Origin: Bacillus benzoevorans
GTDB taxonomy: Bacteria > Bacillota > Bacilli > Bacillales > Cytobacillaceae
Assembly (NCBI RefSeq): GCF_014207535.1
Contig: NZ_JACHGK010000003.1
Coordinates: 1 to 64,000, forward strand
Reading direction: 5' to 3'
Length of the DNA: 64,000 nucleotides
Positions within the stretch are counted from its first letter, which is position 1, and every line of letters starts with the position of its first letter. The notes under the pieces are model-generated. The model had not been told where the DNA came from. It saw only the letters and a list, made by a program, of their open reading frames with translations, and did not search any database. Shown piece by piece: positions 60,318 through 64,000 of this stretch. The translations under genes and the position numbers were made by a program.

Positions 60318-60845
60318 TTAAGATAGTGTGATTCCTTCCAGCTTTTCAAGCGTCAAAAGCATGTAATCCGTCATTTCCGTCAAATCATCTATCTGTTCTT
60401 CATGAATGATGCGGTTAAAAGAAACAATCCCTGTATAATAAGCTTTTTTCCGCGCTTTAATCGAATCCCGGCAAACCGTCAATTTGATCGCTCTTTTACT
60501 GCCCCATATGGATGTCAGCATTTCTTCTATTTGCAAAAACAATGGTTCGCTGTATTCATGTTTCAAAGTAAATTCAATCACAACTATACATCCGGCAAGT
60601 TCATCTGAAAGCCGGAGCATTTCTGCTGTAAAATTTTCTAAACCTGCCGATAAAGTAAATTTACATGTTACGCTTTCCTGTTCTGCCGAAGGTAATTGAA
60701 AAGAAAGATCATAGGACCGGGACAGTTTCGCAGTGTTCATGATATCATTCCGATCCGTGATGATAATCTCTCCGCTTAAATCCTTATCATAAAAGATCCC
60801 ATCCATGACCACTCTCATATTTTCAAATGCGGTTGGATCAAACAT
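60318..60845 (-). CDS. Unknown protein coupled to fhs
   Basis: A 175-residue soluble protein. Its ATG overlaps the fhs stop (TAATG), so it is cotranslated with fhs. Alternating strands and helices (MRVVMDGIFYDKDLSGEIII, CIVVIEFTLKHEY, YYTGIVSFNRII) but no catalytic motif I know; the C-terminus is an acidic helix. It ends in a perfect terminator. Role in one-carbon metabolism is only suggested by coupling. Confidence 0.65.
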   Translation of the reverse strand: MFDPTAFENMRVVMDGIFYDKDLSGEIIITDRNDIMNTAKLSRSYDLSFQLPSAEQESVTCKFTLSAGLENFTAEMLRLSDELAGCIVVIEFTLKHEYSEPLFLQIEEMLTSIWGSKRAIKLTVCRDSIKARKKAYYTGIVSFNRIIHEEQIDDLTEMTDYMLLTLEKLEGITLS

Positions 60846-62533
60846 TAAAATAGCCCTACAGCATTCCCATTTTCATCGACGTCCATTTTTAACGCAGCAG
60901 GAACCTTCGGCAGCCCTGGCATTGTCATCACGTCACCGGTTAAGGCCACGATAAAACCAGCGCCGATGGAAGGTTTAAACTCGCGGACAGTAATGGTAAA
61001 ATTCTCAGGACGACCTAGCTTGCCTGGATCATCAGACAGGGAATACTGAGTTTTCGCCATACAAACCGGCAGATTTCCCCAGCCAAATTTTTCAAACTCT
61101 ACTAACTGTTTTCTGGCCTTTGTTGAGAACTCTACATCTTTGCCGCCATATACTTTTTGGACAACTGTACGTACTTTTTCTTCAATGCTGTCACTAAGCT
61201 CGTACAAAGGATGATAATTAGACTCTCCTTTTTCCATCACTTCTAACAATTTATTTGCCAGATCAACTCCGCCGGCACCGCCCTTTTCCCATACTTCGGT
61301 TAAAGCCACTGGAAGATTCTTCTTTTCACATAAGACCAGCAGAGCTTTTACTTCCTGTTCCGTATCGGTAACAAATTTATTGACGGCAATTACCAGCGGC
61401 AGCCCGAAGCTGGAAATCGTTTCAGCATGCTTCTCCACATTAGCAAAACCGGCTTCGAGAGCTGCAATATTTTCCTGACCTAAATCAGACTTTGCTACTC
61501 CTCCATGCATTTTCAGCGCACGAATGGTAGTGACAATCACGACAGCCTCTGGCTTTAAATTAGCGCTTCTTGCTTTAATATTTAAAAATTTCTCCGCACC
61601 TAAATCAGCTCCAAAACCGGCTTCCGTAATCACATAATCGCCCAGTTTGGATGCTGCTTTTGTTGCCATGACACTGTTACAGCCATGAGCGATATTGGCA
61701 AACGGACCGCCATGTATAAGTGCTGGCGTATGTTCAATCGTTTGCACCAAATTCGGTTTTACTGCATCCTTTAAGAAAAGAGTCAAAGCCCCTTCAACAC
61801 CGAGGTCACCAACGGTTACCGGCTGTTTGTTGATATTGTACGCAACAACGATCCGCGCCAGGCGTTTTTTCAAATCCTGCAGTCCGGATGCGAGGCATAA
61901 AACGGCCATGATTTCCGATGCAACAGTAATATCAAAGCCATCTTCACGCGGTACCCCCTGAACCGGACCTCCCAAACCGACAACAACCTTTCTTAAAGCA
62001 CGGTCGTTTAGGTCCATAGAACGTTTCCAGACGATTCGTCTTTGGTCGATCTGCAGCTGATTTCCCTGCTGCAGATGATTATCGAGCAGTGCTGCAAGTG
62101 CATTATTCGCTGTGGTAATCGCATGAAAATCTCCTGTAAAATGCAGATTGATCTCTTCCATTGGAAGCACCTGGGAATAACCTCCTCCCGTTGCTCCCCC
62201 TTTAATCCCCATGACTGGACCGAGAGAAGGTTCACGAAGAGCAATGACCACTTTTTTACCGATTTTTTTAAATGCGTCACCTAGACCAACGGTAACGGTA
62301 GATTTTCCTTCCCCCGCCGGTGTTGGGTTAATCGCTGTGACTAAAATTATTTTTCCGCTTTCCTTCGTTTGCAGCTTTTTTAATGTTTCAAACGATAATT
62401 TTGCTTTATATTTTCCGTAAAACTCTAAATCATCTTCTGTCAGACCAATCGTTTCTGCTATTTCCTTAATCGGGTTAATATGCGATTGCTGTGCGATTTC
62501 AATATCAGATTTCACCATTGTTTTTACACCCAT
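60845..62533 (-). CDS. fhs: Formate-tetrahydrofolate ligase
   Basis: ATP-dependent synthesis of 10-formyl-tetrahydrofolate from formate. 562 residues, normal length. P-loop [36 protein letters not shown], and [10 protein letters not shown] are all intact. Start at the ATG at 62531-62533, 6 bases after GGGGGG; a second ATG five codons on is possible. Divergent from metA. Confidence 0.96.
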   Translation of the reverse strand: MGVKTMVKSDIEIAQQSHINPIKEIAETIGLTEDDLEFYGKYKAKLSFETLKKLQTKESGKIILVTAINPTPAGEGKSTVTVGLGDAFKKIGKKVVIALREPSLGPVMGIKGGATGGGYSQVLPMEEINLHFTGDFHAITTANNALAALLDNHLQQGNQLQIDQRRIVWKRSMDLNDRALRKVVVGLGGPVQGVPREDGFDITVASEIMAVLCLASGLQDLKKRLARIVVAYNINKQPVTVGDLGVEGALTLFLKDAVKPNLVQTIEHTPALIHGGPFANIAHGCNSVMATKAASKLGDYVITEAGFGADLGAEKFLNIKARSANLKPEAVVIVTTIRALKMHGGVAKSDLGQENIAALEAGFANVEKHAETISSFGLPLVIAVNKFVTDTEQEVKALLVLCEKKNLPVALTEVWEKGGAGGVDLANKLLEVMEKGESNYHPLYELSDSIEEKVRTVVQKVYGGKDVEFSTKARKQLVEFEKFGWGNLPVCMAKTQYSLSDDPGKLGRPENFTITVREFKPSIGAGFIVALTGDVMTMPGLPKVPAALKMDVDENGNAVGLF

Positions 62534-62692
62534 GAAAGTCCCCCCATAAATTTTACCAATTTATCTGTTTCATTTTATCATTGTTACTCTACTATTTGTG
62601 ATATTATTTTGTTACCTGTATTTATATCATTGCTACAAGTGAGAAAGGTTATTATAATGTTTTATTATGAGTTCATTCAAGGAGATGATACT

Positions 62693-63601
62693 TTGCCTAT
62701 TAAATTACCGAAGCTTCTTCCAGCGAGGGATATTCTGGAGAAAGAAAATATATTTATTATGGACGATGAAAGGGCAAGCCAGCAAGATATCCGCCCGTTA
62801 AATATTTTGATCTTAAATTTGATGCCGGAAAAAGAAAAAACCGAGGCCCATTTACTGCGGCTTTTGGGAAATACTCCTTTACAGGTAAATATTCATTTCC
62901 TTAAAACGGCCACCTACGAATCAAAGAATACGAGCCCTTATCATTTAGAACAATTTTACACGACATTTAAGGAAATAAAGGAGAAAAAATTTGACGGCAT
63001 GATCATTACTGGTGCGCCTGTTGAAAACATGCCGTTTGAACAGGTTGAATACTGGGAAGAGCTTGTCGAGATCATGAACTGGACAAAAACAAACGTGACC
63101 TCCACGCTTCATATATGCTGGGGAGCACAGGCGGCTTTGTACCATCATTTTGGGATTCATAAATATGAACTGCCTGAAAAATGCTTCGGAATTTTTTCCC
63201 ATATTGTCAATGATCGTTCGGAAAAATTACTGCGAGGATTTGATGATATCTATCTTGCCCCGCATTCACGACATACTGATGTTGTCATGGAAGATATCGA
63301 AAAGTGCCCGGATCTTAAGATTTTGTCTTCATCAGAAGAGGCTGGAGCTTTTATTATGTATGCAAATGGCGGCAGACAAATCATGATAACCGGGCATTTA
63401 GAATACGAAGCGCAAACATTGGCTGAGGAATATTGGCGTGATTTTAATAAAGGGCTTGCGACACAAATCCCGGTTAATTATTTCCCCGATAATAATCCGG
63501 AAAATCCAGCGTTAAACCGCTGGCGTTGCCATGCGCATCTCTTATTTTCCAATTGGTTGAATTATTACGTGTATCAGGCAACACCATTTGAATGGAATTG
63601 A
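62693..63601 (+). CDS. metA: Homoserine O-acetyltransferase (MetA)
   Basis: Acylates homoserine in methionine synthesis. 302 residues from the TTG at 62693-62695 after AAGGAGATGAT; the open frame upstream has no [18 protein letters not shown] is the usual start. Catalytic Cys142 (HICWGAQAA) and His in [10 protein letters not shown]. Residue 111 is Glu ([10 protein letters not shown]), which in characterised MetA enzymes goes with acetyl-CoA, whereas Gly goes with succinyl-CoA. No S-box riboswitch in the 175-base leader. Confidence 0.94.
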   Translation: MPIKLPKLLPARDILEKENIFIMDDERASQQDIRPLNILILNLMPEKEKTEAHLLRLLGNTPLQVNIHFLKTATYESKNTSPYHLEQFYTTFKEIKEKKFDGMIITGAPVENMPFEQVEYWEELVEIMNWTKTNVTSTLHICWGAQAALYHHFGIHKYELPEKCFGIFSHIVNDRSEKLLRGFDDIYLAPHSRHTDVVMEDIEKCPDLKILSSSEEAGAFIMYANGGRQIMITGHLEYEAQTLAEEYWRDFNKGLATQIPVNYFPDNNPENPALNRWRCHAHLLFSNWLNYYVYQATPFEWN

Positions 63602-63608
63602 AAGAACC

Positions 63609-63647
63609 AAAAGCTGTCTCTCTTATAGAGCAGCTTTTATTTTTTTC
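63609..63647 (+). terminator. Terminator of metA
   Basis: AAAAGCTG and CAGCTTTT arms around a CTCT/AGAG inner stem, followed by ATTTTTTT. Confidence 0.75.
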
Positions 63648-63866
63648 ACAAACTTAACAAATTTAGCTTGTCCCTTTTGCTATTCAAAAAGAATCTATAT
63701 AGCAGGATTCATTCATTTGAATCATTAACGGGTTTTAGAGATTTCTCTAAGCCCTTTTTGCATCTTCATCACAGCTTATTTATTTTTTCGTACAAAATTT
63801 ATTTTTCTTTATAGGGGAATATATTGGATTTGATCGAATGTTTCGCCATCAAGATGACAAGAGGTG

Positions 63867-64000
63867 ATGATTCTGAAAAAAAGAGCTATTTTCACCGTAC
63901 CGATCAGTATTTTACTAATCGCTGTCATTGTTGCTTCATTTTTGCTCATGAATATTAAGCCTGAAACGTCAAAGATTTCACAGGCACAAAAGCTGTCAGA
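63867..64000 (+). CDS. Start of a membrane-anchored or exported protein (partial)
   Basis: An ATG at 63867, or a downstream non-ATG codon better spaced from GAGGTG, opens a frame running off the window. It encodes a basic start (LKKRAIF), one hydrophobic segment (SILLIAVIVASFLLM) and then NIKPETSKIS. Only about 44 residues are visible; family not identifiable. Confidence 0.5.
   Translation, partial: MILKKRAIFTVPISILLIAVIVASFLLMNIKPETSKISQAQKLS

Noticed and set aside
62534..62692. SAM (S-box) riboswitch before metA
   Set aside because: The leader is short, AT-rich and lacks the S-box conserved stems.
1..64000. CRISPR array, rRNA or tRNA genes
   Set aside because: No regularly spaced direct repeats and no recognisable tRNA or rRNA sequence found by eye.

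Overview
The window is low-GC Firmicute DNA from a spore-forming, respiring Bacillaceae (Bacillus sensu lato; genus not resolved). The evidence is strong AGGAGG-type ribosome binding sites, the sporulation-linked lysine 2,3-aminomutase cluster, a YjcZ-family spore protein, bacilliredoxin, and gene neighbourhoods that match Bacillus subtilis (yodN/yozE, yokU-kamA-yodPQRST, msrA/msrB-ypmS-ypmQ, ilvA-dfrA-thyA-ypjP-brxA). No rRNA, tRNA or CRISPR array was seen.

Bases 1 to about 6.9 kb are accessory DNA. They hold a type I restriction methylase gene cut off by what looks like an IS3-type end, a YHYH-domain membrane protein, a DUF6530-like protein, a membrane TPR protein, a decayed small resolvase, and a large serine recombinase. 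The recombinase abuts the first ~29 codons of a yodN-like gene that sits beside yozE. I read this as one edge of an integrated element whose other end lies outside the window.

From 6.9 to 30.9 kb the content is chromosomal: yozE, small proteins, a YkoT/YkoS-type glycosylation pair, LysE, MFS and amino acid permeases, and a catabolic cluster (yodT, yodS, yodR, yodQ, gabT, ablB, kamA, yokU). That cluster is preceded by a good sigma-E type -10. Next come an exonuclease and DUF294 nucleotidyltransferase pair, amtB with two TnrA/GlnR-type boxes, an S66 peptidase homologue lacking its nucleophile, a YjcZ protein, the methionine sulfoxide reductases, ypmS and the SCO1 homologue.

From 31 to 44.4 kb there is an orphan sensor kinase, then a complete membrane-bound [NiFe] hydrogenase operon reading leftward (small subunit, large subunit, cytochrome b, protease, an unrecognised Cys-rich protein, hypA, hypB, hypF, hypC, hypD, hypE). 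tatA and tatC lie directly upstream. The small subunit carries a twin-arginine signal and C-terminal anchor, so the neighbouring Tat genes fit its export. In B. subtilis, as I recall it, ypmQ and ilvA are close together, so this block looks like a lineage-specific insertion.

From 44.6 to 64 kb are ilvA, a small gene with a structured leader, dfrA and thyA. A secreted lethal-factor-like metallopeptidase, a GIY-YIG nuclease and a TerD/TelA/YceG/TerC/TerD stress cluster follow; a palindromic repeat lies between terD and terC. The window ends with ypjP, a 23-codon ORF, brxA, an ABC-F ATPase, a CwlO-like NlpC/P60 hydrolase, fhs with a coupled unknown gene, metA, and the start of one more gene.
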